DNA of 64,000 nt from the NCBI RefSeq assembly GCF_006438915.1, contig NZ_RCZE01000015.1, forward strand, positions 62,001 to 126,000. The letters are read 5' to 3'. Of this stretch, positions 8,174 through 17,280 are shown in pieces. The notes beneath the pieces were generated by a model. It did no database searches. It saw nothing but the letters and a program-made list of their open reading frames with translations, and was not told where the DNA came from. Numbering within the stretch: the stretch's first letter is position 1; every line of letters begins with the position of its first letter. This stretch comes from Pseudomonas arsenicoxydans. Its GTDB lineage: Bacteria; Pseudomonadota; Gammaproteobacteria; Pseudomonadales; Pseudomonadaceae. The translations under genes and the position numbers were made by a program.

Positions 8174-9064
8174 ATGGCTAAAATCGGATTTATCGGCACC
8201 GGCATCATGGGCCACCCAATGGCGTTGAACCTGCAGAAAGCCGGTCACAGCCTGTTCCTGTCGGCGCACCACGACGCCGCGCCTGCTGACCTGATTGCTG
8301 CTGGCGCCGTTGCCCTGGCCAACCCGAAAGAAGTCGCGCAAGAAGCCGAATTCATCATTGTCATGGTGCCGGATACCCCACAGGTAGACGACGTGCTGTT
8401 CCGCGCCGACGGCGTTGCAGCCGGCGTGGGCAAAGGCAAAGTCGTCATCGACATGAGCTCGATCTCGCCCACCGCGACCAAAGCCTTCGCAGCCAAAATC
8501 AATGAGAAAGGTGCGCAGTACCTCGACGCGCCGGTGTCTGGCGGTGAAGTCGGCGCTAAAGCCGCGAGCCTGAGCATCATGGTCGGCGGCGATGCCGATG
8601 CCTTCGAACGCGCCCTGCCGCTGTTCCAGGCGATGGGCAAGAACATCACCCTGGTCGGCGGTAACGGCGACGGTCAAACCGCGAAAGTGGCCAACCAGAT
8701 CATCGTTGCGCTGAATATCCAGGCGGTGGCCGAAGCCCTGCTGTTCGCCTCGAAAAACGGTGCCGATCCAGCCAAGGTTCGTGAAGCACTGATGGGCGGT
8801 TTCGCTTCCTCGAAGATTCTTGAAGTGCACGGCGAGCGCATGATCAAAGGCACCTTCGATCCAGGCTTCCGCATCAGCCTGCACCAGAAAGACCTGAACC
8901 TGGCCCTGCAAGGCGCCAAGGAGCTGAACATCAACCTGCCGAACACCGCCAACACCCAGCAAGTGTTCAGCACCTGTGCGGCCATCGGTGGCAGCAACTG
9001 GGACCACTCGGCGCTGATCAAGGGCCTGGAACACATGGCGAATTTCTCGATTCGCGATAAGTAA
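8174..9064 (+). CDS. glxR: Tartronate semialdehyde reductase (2-hydroxy-3-oxopropionate reductase)
   Basis: A 296-residue member of the beta-hydroxyacid dehydrogenase family. The NAD(P) motif is GFIGTGIMGHPMA at residues 5-17, the substrate motif is DAPVSGGEVGA, and the catalytic lysine is in GQTAKVANQ. It reduces tartronate semialdehyde to D-glycerate. The ATG at 8174 is preceded by AGAGGAA; the longer frame upstream reads through the repeat and is rejected. It is the third gene of the glyoxylate operon. Confidence 0.94.
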   Translation: MAKIGFIGTGIMGHPMALNLQKAGHSLFLSAHHDAAPADLIAAGAVALANPKEVAQEAEFIIVMVPDTPQVDDVLFRADGVAAGVGKGKVVIDMSSISPTATKAFAAKINEKGAQYLDAPVSGGEVGAKAASLSIMVGGDADAFERALPLFQAMGKNITLVGGNGDGQTAKVANQIIVALNIQAVAEALLFASKNGADPAKVREALMGGFASSKILEVHGERMIKGTFDPGFRISLHQKDLNLALQGAKELNINLPNTANTQQVFSTCAAIGGSNWDHSALIKGLEHMANFSIRDK

Positions 9065-9080
9065 GCCCTGCACAAAACCC

Positions 9081-9219
9081 TGTGGGAGCGGGCCTGTGGC
9101 GAGAGGGCTTGCCCCCGTTTGAGTGCGAAGCACTCACAAGATCGTTGTCGCATCACAGATTTTGGGGCTGCTTCGCAGCCCAACGGGGGCAAGCCCCCTC
9201 GCCACAAGTCGCTCCCACA
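9081..9219. repeat. Composite REP / second-class repeat between glxR and the glycerate kinase gene
   Basis: Outer tgtgggagcg / cgctcccaca arms enclose tgtggcgagagggcttgccc and gggcaagccccctcgccaca arms, with inner 'gagtgcgaagcactc' and 'ggctgcttcgcagcc' hairpins. It looks like one repeat class nested within half-copies of another. Confidence 0.82.
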
Positions 9220-9264
9220 GGGACCTGAGTCGTTCTCCAATAACAAGAATTCCGGGAGCCCGCC

Positions 9265-10545
9265 ATGTCGGTCGATCCGCAACAATTCCTGCGCGAGCTG
9301 TTCGCCACAGCCATCGACGCCGCTCATCCGCAGCAAGTCCTCGAAGCCCATTTACCCAAAGACCGCAGCGGTCGGGTGATCGTCATCGGCGCCGGCAAAG
9401 CCGCGGCCGCCATGGCGCAAGTGGTCGAGCGGTGCTGGCAGGGTGAAGTGTCCGGTCTGGTGGTGACGCGTTACGGTCACGGCGCCCCATGCGAAAAAAT
9501 CGAAGTGGTCGAAGCGGCGCATCCGGTGCCGGACGCTGCCGGCCAAGCTGTCGCCAAGCGAGTCTTTGAACTGGTCAGCAACCTGAGCGAAGACGACCGC
9601 GTGATCTTCCTGCTCTCGGGTGGCGGCTCTGCTCTGCTGGCATTGCCAGCGGCCGGCATCACCCTCGCCGACAAGCAATCGATCAACAAAGCCCTGCTCA
9701 AATCCGGCGCAACCATCGGCGAGATGAACTGCGTGCGCAAGCACCTCTCGGCGATCAAGGGCGGCCGCCTCGGCAAAGCCTGCTGGCCGGCCACTGTTTA
9801 TACCTACGCGATTTCCGATGTGCCGGGCGACCTCGCCACGGTCATCGCTTCCGGCCCGACCGTGGCCGACCCAAGCACCTCCGCCGAAGCGCTGGCGATC
9901 CTCAAGCGCTATGGCATCGACGTACCGGCCTCGGTGCGTAACTGGCTGCAAAGCCCGGAATCGGAGACGGTCAAACCCGGCGACCCTGGCTTGGCACGCA
10001 GTCACTTCCAGCTGATCGCCCGTCCACAGCAATCGCTTGAAGCCGCCGCGGTGAAGTGCCGTCAGGCCGGTTTCAGCCCGCTGATCCTCGGCGATCTGGA
10101 AGGCGAATCCCGCGAAGTGGCCAAGGTGCATGCTGGTATCGCCCGTCAGGTCGTGCTGCACGGCCAACCATTGGCGGCGCCTTGCGTGATCCTCTCGGGC
10201 GGTGAAACCACCGTGACCGTGCGCGGCAATGGCCGTGGCGGGCGCAACGCCGAATTCCTATTGAGCCTGACCGATAGCCTCAAAGGCCTGCCCGGCGTGT
10301 TCGCCCTGGCCGGGGACACCGACGGCATCGACGGCTCCGAAGACAACGCCGGCGCGATCATGACCCCGGACAGCTACGCCCGCGCGGTCGCACTCGGTCT
10401 GAGCGCCAGCGACGAGTTGGACAACAACAATGGCTACGGCTATTTCGAGGCGCTGGACGCGCTGATCGTCACCGAGCCGACCCGCACCAACGTCAACGAC
10501 TTCCGTGCCATCCTGATTCTCGAGAGCCCTAAAAATGACGCCTGA
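9265..10545 (+). CDS. ttuD: Glycerate kinase, type-2 (DUF4147-MOFRL)
   Basis: A 426-residue protein with the N-terminal DUF4147 domain (VIVIGAGKAAAAMAQ, FLLSGGGSALLALPA, KHLSAIKGGRL) and a C-terminal MOFRL domain (CVILSGGETTVTVRGNGRGG, FALAGDTDGIDGSEDNAGA). Such proteins are usually glycerate 2-kinases, making 2-phosphoglycerate; older annotations call them hydroxypyruvate reductase TtuD. The position after glxR supports the kinase role. Its 3' end overlaps pykF by 11 bases. Confidence 0.9.
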   Translation: MSVDPQQFLRELFATAIDAAHPQQVLEAHLPKDRSGRVIVIGAGKAAAAMAQVVERCWQGEVSGLVVTRYGHGAPCEKIEVVEAAHPVPDAAGQAVAKRVFELVSNLSEDDRVIFLLSGGGSALLALPAAGITLADKQSINKALLKSGATIGEMNCVRKHLSAIKGGRLGKACWPATVYTYAISDVPGDLATVIASGPTVADPSTSAEALAILKRYGIDVPASVRNWLQSPESETVKPGDPGLARSHFQLIARPQQSLEAAAVKCRQAGFSPLILGDLEGESREVAKVHAGIARQVVLHGQPLAAPCVILSGGETTVTVRGNGRGGRNAEFLLSLTDSLKGLPGVFALAGDTDGIDGSEDNAGAIMTPDSYARAVALGLSASDELDNNNGYGYFEALDALIVTEPTRTNVNDFRAILILESPKNDA

Positions 10546-11950
10546 CAAGAAGGTTAAAATCCTCGCCACCCTCGGCCCTGCCACCGACGGTATCGACGAC
10601 ATCCGCGAACTGGTGCAGGCCGGGGTCAACATTTTCCGCCTGAACTTCAGCCACGGTGATCACGCCGACCACGCTCAGCGCTACCAGTGGATTCGTGAAG
10701 TCGAGCGCCAGCTGAATTACCCGCTGGGCATTCTGATGGACCTGCAAGGCCCGAAACTGCGGGTCGGCAAGTTCGCCGAAGGCAAGGTGCAACTGCATCG
10801 CGGTCAGGCCTTGCGCCTGGACCTGGACCCGACGCCGGGCGACGAGCGCCGCGTTAACCTGCCTCACCCGGAAATCATCGCCGCGCTCGAGCCGGGCATG
10901 GACTTGCTGCTGGACGACGGCAAGCTGCGTCTGCGCGTGGTGACCACGTACGCCGACGCCATCGACACCACCGTGCTCAATGGCGGGGAACTGTCGGACC
11001 GCAAAGGCGTGAACGTGCCGCAAGCGGTGCTGGAACTGAGCCCGCTGACTGCCAAGGATCGCCGTGATTTGAGCTTCGGCCTGGAGCTCGGTGTGGACTG
11101 GGTCGCGCTGTCGTTTGTGCAACGTCCGGAAGACATTCGCGAAGCTCGCGAGTTGATCGGCGACAAGGCGTTCTTGATGGCCAAGATCGAGAAACCGTCG
11201 GCGGTGACTCAGCTACGGGAAATCGCTGAATTGAGCGACGCGATCATGGTCGCTCGCGGTGATCTGGGCGTGGAAGTGCCGGCCGAAAGCGTGCCGCAGA
11301 TTCAGAAAAACATCATCACCCTCTGCCGTGAGCTCGGCAAACCAGTAGTGGTGGCGACGCAGATGCTGGAATCGATGCGCTTCTCCCCGGCACCGACCCG
11401 CGCCGAGGTCACCGACGTGGCCAACGCCGTGGCTGAAGGTGCGGATGCGGTGATGCTGTCGGCGGAAACCGCCTCGGGCGAATACCCGCTGGAAGCCGTG
11501 CAGATGATGAGCAAGATCATCCGCCAGGTGGAAAACGGCCCGGACTATCAGGCGCAATTGGACGTGAGCCGGCCGAAAGCCGAGGCCACGGTGTCTGACG
11601 CGATCAGCTGTGCGATTCGGCGTATCAGCAATGTGCTGCCGGTGGCCGTGCTGGTGAACTACAGCGAGTCCGGCACCTCGAGTTTGCGCGCAGCGAGGGA
11701 ACGGCCGACGGTGCCGATTCTCAACCTGACGCCGAACCTGCAGACCGCTCGCCGCCTGACCGTGGCGTGGGGCGTGCACTCGGTGGTCAATGATCGGCTG
11801 CGGCAGGTGGATGAAGTGTGTTCGACGGCGCTGGAGATTGCCCAGGCCCAGGGCATGGCTCAGCGGGGCGACACGTTATTGATCACCGCGGGTGTGCCGT
11901 TTGGGCAGCCGGGGTCGACTAACTCATTGCGCATCGAAACCCTGATTTAG
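10535..11950 (+). CDS. pykF: Pyruvate kinase
   Basis: A 471-residue pyruvate kinase: KKVKILATLGPATDG at the start, FRLNFSHG, the active-site region FLMAKIEKPSAVTQLREI, IMVARGDLGVEVP, ATQMLESM and the ADAVMLSAETASGEYP segment. The C-terminal allosteric domain is present, so the length is normal for the PykF type. It converts phosphoenolpyruvate and ADP to pyruvate and ATP. Overlap with the glycerate kinase gene indicates translational coupling, and together they carry glycerate towards pyruvate, with enolase supplied from elsewhere. Confidence 0.95.
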   Translation: MTPDKKVKILATLGPATDGIDDIRELVQAGVNIFRLNFSHGDHADHAQRYQWIREVERQLNYPLGILMDLQGPKLRVGKFAEGKVQLHRGQALRLDLDPTPGDERRVNLPHPEIIAALEPGMDLLLDDGKLRLRVVTTYADAIDTTVLNGGELSDRKGVNVPQAVLELSPLTAKDRRDLSFGLELGVDWVALSFVQRPEDIREARELIGDKAFLMAKIEKPSAVTQLREIAELSDAIMVARGDLGVEVPAESVPQIQKNIITLCRELGKPVVVATQMLESMRFSPAPTRAEVTDVANAVAEGADAVMLSAETASGEYPLEAVQMMSKIIRQVENGPDYQAQLDVSRPKAEATVSDAISCAIRRISNVLPVAVLVNYSESGTSSLRAARERPTVPILNLTPNLQTARRLTVAWGVHSVVNDRLRQVDEVCSTALEIAQAQGMAQRGDTLLITAGVPFGQPGSTNSLRIETLI

Positions 11951-11965
11951 CGCCTGTACTGGCCT

Positions 11966-12060
11966 CTTCGCGAGCAAGCCCGCTCCCACATTAGATTTGT
12001 GTTGATCACAAATTTAAAACTGAACACAGATTCAGTGTGGGAGCGGGCTTGTTCGCGAAG
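11966..12060. repeat. REP doublet after pykF
   Basis: Inverted copies cttcgcgagcaagcccgctcccaca and tgtgggagcgggcttgttcgcgaag, filling most of the gap between pykF and the next gene. Confidence 0.88.
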
Positions 12061-12099
12061 CAGGCAACTCGGTCCTCCAGACACCCCACAGACTCCTTC

Positions 12100-13014
12100 A
12101 TGCCTGCCAATCACTTCAACACCCACTGCCCCGACTGGGCGACTGCCCTGCTCAACGGTTTCAGTCAGATCTTCCTCCAGCGAAATCCGCTGTGCGGCCT
12201 GCTGTGCCTGTTGGCCATTCTGTTTACCGCGCCCACCCTGCTCGGCGGCGCGCTGCTGGGCGGTGTCGCCGGATTGCTTACCGCGCAACGTCGCAACTAC
12301 GCCAAGGAAGATCGTCAGGCTGGACTGTTCAGCTACAACGGTGTCTTGCTCGGCTTGCTGCTGAGCCTCTATTTCCCCTGGTCCGCCATGCTGCCGCTGA
12401 TGATCATCGCCTGCGGTGGCCTGAGCGCGATGCTGACTCAACAATGGCTCAAACGCTCCCGGTTCAGCCAATACCTGCCCGCCTACACCGCGCCCTTCGT
12501 GGTGTTGGGCTGGTTGCTGCTGTGCTTTGCCACGCCGTCGACCCAGGCGCACCTGATCGAAGTCAACGCCCTGAACATGCTGGCCGCCCCCTTCAAAGGC
12601 CTCGGTCAGGTGATATTCCTCGGTCATCCGCTGGCCGGTGCGCTGATCGCCGCAGGGTTGCTGATCGCTGACCGTCGCGCCTTCTGCTGGGCGATGTTGG
12701 CGTCTGTCGCGGGCATGGGCTGGAGCCTGCTGCACCACGATTTCTACACCGCCCTGCTCGGCCTCGGCGGTTATAACGCCGTGCTTGCCGCCCTCGCCTT
12801 CAGTTCGCAGCGCCAACAACCATGGCTGCCACCGATCGGTATCGCATTCGCGCTGCTGCTGACACCCGTGTTTTCGGCTATTGGACTGCCCACATTGACA
12901 GCGCCGTTCATCCTCGGATGCTGGCTGATCCGTGCGACCGCTCAAGTGCTCGGCAAAGCCACGCGGACCACTGCGCCTTGCGCTCCTGGGGAGAATCAAC
13001 CTAGGCTGCGCTGA
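12100..13014 (+). CDS. Urea transporter family membrane protein
   Basis: A 304-residue, strongly hydrophobic protein with about ten membrane segments arranged as two halves, resembling the bacterial urea transporter (UT) family: LLNGFSQIFLQRNPLCGLL near the N-terminus, then GLFSYNGVLLGLLL, and in the second half VNALNMLAAPFKGLGQVIFL and GLGGYNAVLAALAF. The repeated GLxxYNxVLxxLA pattern is typical of UT proteins. The substrate is probably urea or a similar small amide. The start is the ATG at 12100, because the frame upstream runs through the REP doublet. The next gene, a K+ channel, follows after 21 bases. Confidence 0.82.
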   Translation: MPANHFNTHCPDWATALLNGFSQIFLQRNPLCGLLCLLAILFTAPTLLGGALLGGVAGLLTAQRRNYAKEDRQAGLFSYNGVLLGLLLSLYFPWSAMLPLMIIACGGLSAMLTQQWLKRSRFSQYLPAYTAPFVVLGWLLLCFATPSTQAHLIEVNALNMLAAPFKGLGQVIFLGHPLAGALIAAGLLIADRRAFCWAMLASVAGMGWSLLHHDFYTALLGLGGYNAVLAALAFSSQRQQPWLPPIGIAFALLLTPVFSAIGLPTLTAPFILGCWLIRATAQVLGKATRTTAPCAPGENQPRLR

Positions 13015-13035
13015 TCATTGGTTCAGGCGGTATTC

Positions 13036-13860
13036 ATGGACAGCAGCAAAAACTGGCGTGAAGAGCTTTACGTCATGGTTTTCCAGAGCGACACCAAGGC
13101 CGGGCGACGTTTCGACGGCATCCTGTTGTTGATCATCCTCGCCAGCATCGTCATCGTGATGCTCGACAGCATCGACGCGGTTCACCAGAACTACGCCGAT
13201 CTGCTGGCGTATATCGAGTGGGGCTTCACCTTCGTTTTCGCCGTCGAATACATCCTGCGGTTGTATTGCTCACCCAAGCCGTTGCGCTACGCGTTCAGCT
13301 TCTACGGTCTGGTGGATTTGCTGGCCATCGTGCCCGGCATCCTCGCGCTGTATTACGCCGATGCGCAGTACCTGCTGATCATCCGGATCATTCGGATGCT
13401 GCGGATTTTCCGCGTGCTCAAGCTCAGCCCGTACCTCAAGCAAGCCAACTACCTGATGTCGGCGTTGCGCGGCAGCAAACAGAAAATCGTGGTGTTTCTG
13501 GTCAGCGTCTGCACATTGGTGACGGTGTTCGGCACCTTGATGTACGTGATCGAAGGTCCGGAGCACGGCTTCACCAGCATCCCCAAAGGCATTTACTGGG
13601 CGATTGTCACGCTGACCACCGTGGGCTTCGGCGACATCGTGCCGAAGACGCCGCTGGGCCAGGTGATTTCGTCGCTGGTGATGATCACTGGTTACTCGAT
13701 CATCGCCGTGCCCACCGGGATTTTCACCGCCGAGCTGGCTAACGCGATGCGTGGCGAACAGCTGCAACACGACTGCCCGGTGTGCAAGAAAAACAGCCAC
13801 GAACACGGTGCAGCATTCTGCTCGCAATGCGGCAACGCTCTGTTTAAGAAACTGGAATAA
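13036..13860 (+). CDS. Voltage-gated-type potassium channel with C-terminal zinc ribbon
   Basis: A 274-residue protein with six membrane segments. The S4-like helix (residues about 114-129) carries R117, R120, R123, R126 and K129 at every third position, and the pore has the selectivity filter TVGFGD at 195-200. After S6 (to about 236) the cytoplasmic tail has two CxxC pairs (C247/C250 and C262/C265), a zinc-ribbon-like end. The ATG at 13036 was chosen over the TTG at 13018. It follows the urea-transporter-like gene closely and may be co-transcribed with it. Confidence 0.9.
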   Translation: MDSSKNWREELYVMVFQSDTKAGRRFDGILLLIILASIVIVMLDSIDAVHQNYADLLAYIEWGFTFVFAVEYILRLYCSPKPLRYAFSFYGLVDLLAIVPGILALYYADAQYLLIIRIIRMLRIFRVLKLSPYLKQANYLMSALRGSKQKIVVFLVSVCTLVTVFGTLMYVIEGPEHGFTSIPKGIYWAIVTLTTVGFGDIVPKTPLGQVISSLVMITGYSIIAVPTGIFTAELANAMRGEQLQHDCPVCKKNSHEHGAAFCSQCGNALFKKLE

Positions 13861-13953
13861 GCAAAGAGCTTTTTAATCTTTAAAGGCCTATGCGAGCCCG
13901 GCTATAGTCGCTGGCAAATTGCCTCACTTTTAAATTAGAACAAGGACTGCGCA

Positions 13954-14952
13954 GTGAAAAAACTCTTTGGCGCCTCACTTCTGGCCGCTGGCCTGGCATT
14001 GACCAGCGTGGCTCAGGCCGCGCCCACCCTGCTCAACGTTTCCTACGACGTGATGCGCGATTTCTACAAGGATTACAACACTGCCTTCCAGAAACACTGG
14101 CAAGCCGAGCACAACGAAAACATCACCCTGCAGATGTCCTTCGGCGGCTCCAGCAAACAGGCTCGCTCGGTGATCGACGGCCTGCCGGCTGATGTCATCA
14201 CCATGAACATGGCGACCGACATCAACGCCCTGGCGGACAACGGCAAACTGGTGCCGGAGAATTGGGTCACGCGCCTGCCGAACAACAGCGCGCCGTTTAC
14301 TTCCGCCACTGTATTCATCGTCCGTAAAGGCAACCCGAAAGCCCTGAAAGACTGGCCCGACCTGCTCAAAGACGGCGTTCAGGTGATCGTGCCGAACCCG
14401 AAAACCTCGGGTAACGGTCGCTACACCTACCTGTCGGCCTGGGGCTATGTGCTGAAGAATGGCGGTGACGAGAACAAGGCCAAAGAGTTCGTTGGCAAGC
14501 TGTTCAAACAAGCCCCTGTGCTCGACACCGGTGGCCGTGCAGCCACCACCACGTTCATGACCAACCAGATCGGCGACGTACTGGTGACCTTCGAAAACGA
14601 AGCGGAGATGATTGCCCGCGAGTTTGGTCGTGACCAGTTTGAAGTGATCTACCCAAGCGTTTCTGCCGAAGCTGAGCCACCCGTGTCGGTGGTCGACAAA
14701 GTGGTCGACAAGAAAGGCACTCGCGCGGCAGCCGAGGAATACTTGAAGTACCTGTGGTCGCCGGAAGGTCAGGAGATTGCGGCGGCGAACTACCTGCGTC
14801 CGCGTGATCCATCGGTGTTGGCCAAGTACACCGACCGTTTCCCGAAAGTGGACTTCCTGTCGGTTGAGAAGACCTTTGGTGACTGGCGCACGGTGCAGAA
14901 GACCCACTTCAATGATGGCGGGATTTTTGATCAGATTTACACCGGTCAGTAA
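13954..14952 (+). CDS. cysP: Sulfate ABC transporter substrate-binding protein
   Basis: A 332-residue periplasmic protein with a clear signal peptide (MKKLFGASLLAAGLALTSVA, cleavage after AQA). The mature part matches sulfate/thiosulfate-binding proteins: LLNVSYDVMRDFYKDYN, SFGGSSKQARSVIDGLPADV and NPKTSGNGRYTYLSAWGY. It binds sulfate for the CysTWA permease, which is not in the window; a strong terminator follows directly, so the gene is transcribed alone. The start is GTG with an AAGGA ribosome site. The choice between the names cysP and sbp rests on the neighbouring gene order. Confidence 0.9.
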   Translation: MKKLFGASLLAAGLALTSVAQAAPTLLNVSYDVMRDFYKDYNTAFQKHWQAEHNENITLQMSFGGSSKQARSVIDGLPADVITMNMATDINALADNGKLVPENWVTRLPNNSAPFTSATVFIVRKGNPKALKDWPDLLKDGVQVIVPNPKTSGNGRYTYLSAWGYVLKNGGDENKAKEFVGKLFKQAPVLDTGGRAATTTFMTNQIGDVLVTFENEAEMIAREFGRDQFEVIYPSVSAEAEPPVSVVDKVVDKKGTRAAAEEYLKYLWSPEGQEIAAANYLRPRDPSVLAKYTDRFPKVDFLSVEKTFGDWRTVQKTHFNDGGIFDQIYTGQ

Positions 14953-14967
14953 TTCCTGAGCGAAATG

Positions 14968-14998
14968 AAAAAGGCGACCTGAGCAGGTCGCCTTTTTT
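14968..14998 (+). terminator. Rho-independent terminator of cysP
   Basis: Stem aaaaaggcgacct / aggtcgcctttttt with a 4-base loop and a T-run, 15 bases after the cysP stop. Confidence 0.93.
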
Positions 14999-15035
14999 GT
15001 GCCTGAACACAAACCCAAATTTACTGAAGATCCCT

Positions 15036-15124
15036 TGTGGGAGCGGGCTTGCTCGCGAAGAGGCGGTGTCAGTCGACATCATTATTGAATGACACCCCGC
15101 ATTCGCGAGCAAGCCCGCTCCCAC
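15036..15124. repeat. REP doublet between cysP and the DUF5666-like gene
   Basis: Inverted copies tgtgggagcgggcttgctcgcgaag and ttcgcgagcaagcccgctcccaca between the convergent cysP and the DUF5666-like gene. Confidence 0.9.
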
Positions 15125-15141
15125 AGGATTTTGCCTTGCCA

Positions 15142-15771
15142 TTACATCGGCGGTGTCACGCCATCCTTGCCCGCCGAGATCGACTGCGCCGTCAGCGTGC
15201 CATCCGCACTCTGCGTCACAAACGTCACGATCTTCACCCCCACCTTGAGCAAACTGCGATCCCCCGGCATCAGGTTCACAATCGGCACGTCCATCGGCAC
15301 CAGGATCTTCTGCTGCCCGCCCTTGTAGTTAACCGTCAACACCCGGCCATTGCTGACCACCAGATCGCCGACGCTGCCATTGGTCATGCTGCTGCCCTTG
15401 ACCAGATCAAACGGCCGATGCCCGTCGCCACTGCCGGCCAGTTCCGGCGGGAAGACGTGGACTTCCAGCGCTTTGAGGGTGCCATCGTCCTGAGGAATGG
15501 CCGCCGAGCCGATGTAGCTGCCGGGTTTGATGTCTTCGATGTTGGCCAGGGTGACGGCGCGGATTTTGGTGTCATTGGTCAGGTTGATGACCACGTTTTC
15601 TCCGCTGTTGGCGTGGACTTTCAACACATCAGGGCTGACCCCGGTGATCTCGCCACGCACACCGATGCGCAAGCCCGGCGCGTCGGCGGCCTGGGCCAGG
15701 CCAGTAGTAAACAAGGTCATCAGTGTCAGGGCTGAAGCGCCGCGAATCAGGTGGCGAATCATCGCATTCAT
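15142..15771 (-). CDS. Periplasmic DUF5666-like protein
   Basis: A 209-residue protein with a signal peptide (hydrophobic stretch LIRGASALTLMTLFTTGLAQ, cleavage after QAA or nearby). The mature part is beta-rich with short repeats of the kind IGVRGEITGVSPDVLKVHAN and PGSYIGSAAIPQDDGTLKAL, suggesting small OB-like barrels as in DUF5666 proteins. No catalytic motif is seen and the function is unknown. It could start at 15771 or, nine bases in, at 15762. It is divergent from the MFS gene across a gap of about 240 bp. Confidence 0.75.
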   Translation of the reverse strand: MNAMIRHLIRGASALTLMTLFTTGLAQAADAPGLRIGVRGEITGVSPDVLKVHANSGENVVINLTNDTKIRAVTLANIEDIKPGSYIGSAAIPQDDGTLKALEVHVFPPELAGSGDGHRPFDLVKGSSMTNGSVGDLVVSNGRVLTVNYKGGQQKILVPMDVPIVNLMPGDRSLLKVGVKIVTFVTQSADGTLTAQSISAGKDGVTPPM

Positions 15772-16008
15772 GGCAGTGCCTTCCAGTTATGAAACGTGAG
15801 AGAGAACATAAGCACGCTATCGAACAGGATGTAAGTGAATGTATCATCGGACCTCACATTTTTTGGACGCAAGGTGCATCGGCAAACAGCACATGGCCGG
15901 CGCCACTCATTCCGCAATGGAATGATTACTATCACCTCAACCTCTCTTCCGCCGTTTGGGCTTGCCGCTTAGCCTTCGCGCATTCCCTTTTGTCCAGCGA
16001 GACCCGTT

Positions 16009-17214
16009 ATGAAACCAGTGACCCAGGCGCCCCACGGTGCCGCGACAATGACCAAAGGCATGGTGCTGCTCTTCGCCTTCTGCTGCGGCGCCATCGTGGC
16101 CAATATTTACTATGCCCAGCCGATCATTGGCCTGATCGCGCCGGACATCGGCCTCACCAGTACCATGGCCAGCCTGATCGTTTCGTTGACGCAGATTGGC
16201 TATGCGCTGGGGTTGTTCTTCCTGGTGCCACTGGGTGATTTGCTGGAAAACCGTCGATTGATGATCATCACCACCGTGGTGGCGATCGCCAGCTTGCTGG
16301 GCGCTGCGTTCACCGATCAACCCAATGTGTTTTTGCTGATCTCGTTGCTGGTTGGGTTCAGCTCGGTGTCGGTGCAAATCCTGATTCCACTGGCGGCGCA
16401 CCTCGCACCGGAAGAATCTCGCGGCCGCGTGGTCGGCGGGATCATGGGTGGTTTGCTGCTGGGCATTCTGTTGGCACGACCGGTGTCCAGTGTGGTAGCT
16501 GACCACTTCGGCTGGCGCGCGATGTTCATGATTGCGGCCGCGTTGATGGCAGCGATCAGCATCGTGCTCGCGCTGACCATTCCCAAGCGCCAGCCTGATC
16601 ACAGTGCGTCTTACGGGCAGTTGCTGGGCTCGTTGTGGACGCTGTTGCGCCAACAACCGGTCTTGCGTCAGCGTGCGTTTTATCAGGGTTGCATGTTCGC
16701 CACGTTCAGCCTGTTCTGGACCGCCGTGCCGCTGGAACTCGCCCGCAATCACGGCCTGTCGCAAACCCAGATCGCGATCTTCGCCCTGGTCGGTGCCATC
16801 GGCGCCATCGCCGCCCCCATCGCCGGTCGCCTGGCCGATGCCGGCCACACGCGCATCGCGTCGTTGCTGGCCCTGATATTCGCCAGCCTGAGCTTCCTGC
16901 CGGCGTTCATCCATCCGCTCTACAGCGTCATCGGCCTGGCCGTGACCGGCGTGGTGCTCGACTTCTGCGTACAGATGAATATGGTCCTCGGCCAACGCGC
17001 GGTCTACGCCCTCGACGCCAAGAGCCGCAGCCGCCTGAATGCGCTGTACATGACCAGTATCTTCATCGGTGGCGCATTCGGTTCGTCGGTGGCCAGCGCA
17101 GTGTATGAACACGGTGGCTGGTTGTGGATCGTGATGGTGGGGAGTGCGTTTCCGCTATTGGCGTTGTTGCGGTTTTTGAGTGCTTCGCAGAAGACTTCGT
17201 TGGCGACGGCTTAA
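16009..17214 (+). CDS. MFS transporter
   Basis: A 401-residue major facilitator with twelve predicted membrane segments. It resembles the YnfM/YgaY-type drug and metabolite exporters: CCGAIVANIYYAQPIIGLIA in helix 1, PLGDLLENRRLM after helix 2, and SRGRVVGGIMGGLLLGILLA in helix 5. The substrate cannot be read from the sequence. It is not in an obvious operon; a hairpin follows its stop. Confidence 0.87.
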   Translation: MKPVTQAPHGAATMTKGMVLLFAFCCGAIVANIYYAQPIIGLIAPDIGLTSTMASLIVSLTQIGYALGLFFLVPLGDLLENRRLMIITTVVAIASLLGAAFTDQPNVFLLISLLVGFSSVSVQILIPLAAHLAPEESRGRVVGGIMGGLLLGILLARPVSSVVADHFGWRAMFMIAAALMAAISIVLALTIPKRQPDHSASYGQLLGSLWTLLRQQPVLRQRAFYQGCMFATFSLFWTAVPLELARNHGLSQTQIAIFALVGAIGAIAAPIAGRLADAGHTRIASLLALIFASLSFLPAFIHPLYSVIGLAVTGVVLDFCVQMNMVLGQRAVYALDAKSRSRLNALYMTSIFIGGAFGSSVASAVYEHGGWLWIVMVGSAFPLLALLRFLSASQKTSLATA

Positions 17215-17226
17215 GCAGTCTAAAAG

Positions 17227-17265
17227 TCTGGCGGGCAAGCTCCAGAGTCGAGCTTGCCCGCCAGA
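17227..17265. terminator. Hairpin between MFS gene and hicB
   Basis: A perfect 16-bp stem (tctggcgggcaagctc and its complement) with a 7-base loop, between convergent genes. No strong T-run follows, so it may be a weak terminator or a solitary REP-like hairpin. Confidence 0.6.
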
Positions 17266-17280
17266 TGCATATCAAGTCAC

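Noticed and set aside
15937..17112. 391-codon frame antisense to the MFS transporter gene
   Set aside because: Product rich in His, Arg and Gln without domains; the MFS protein is clear on the plus strand.
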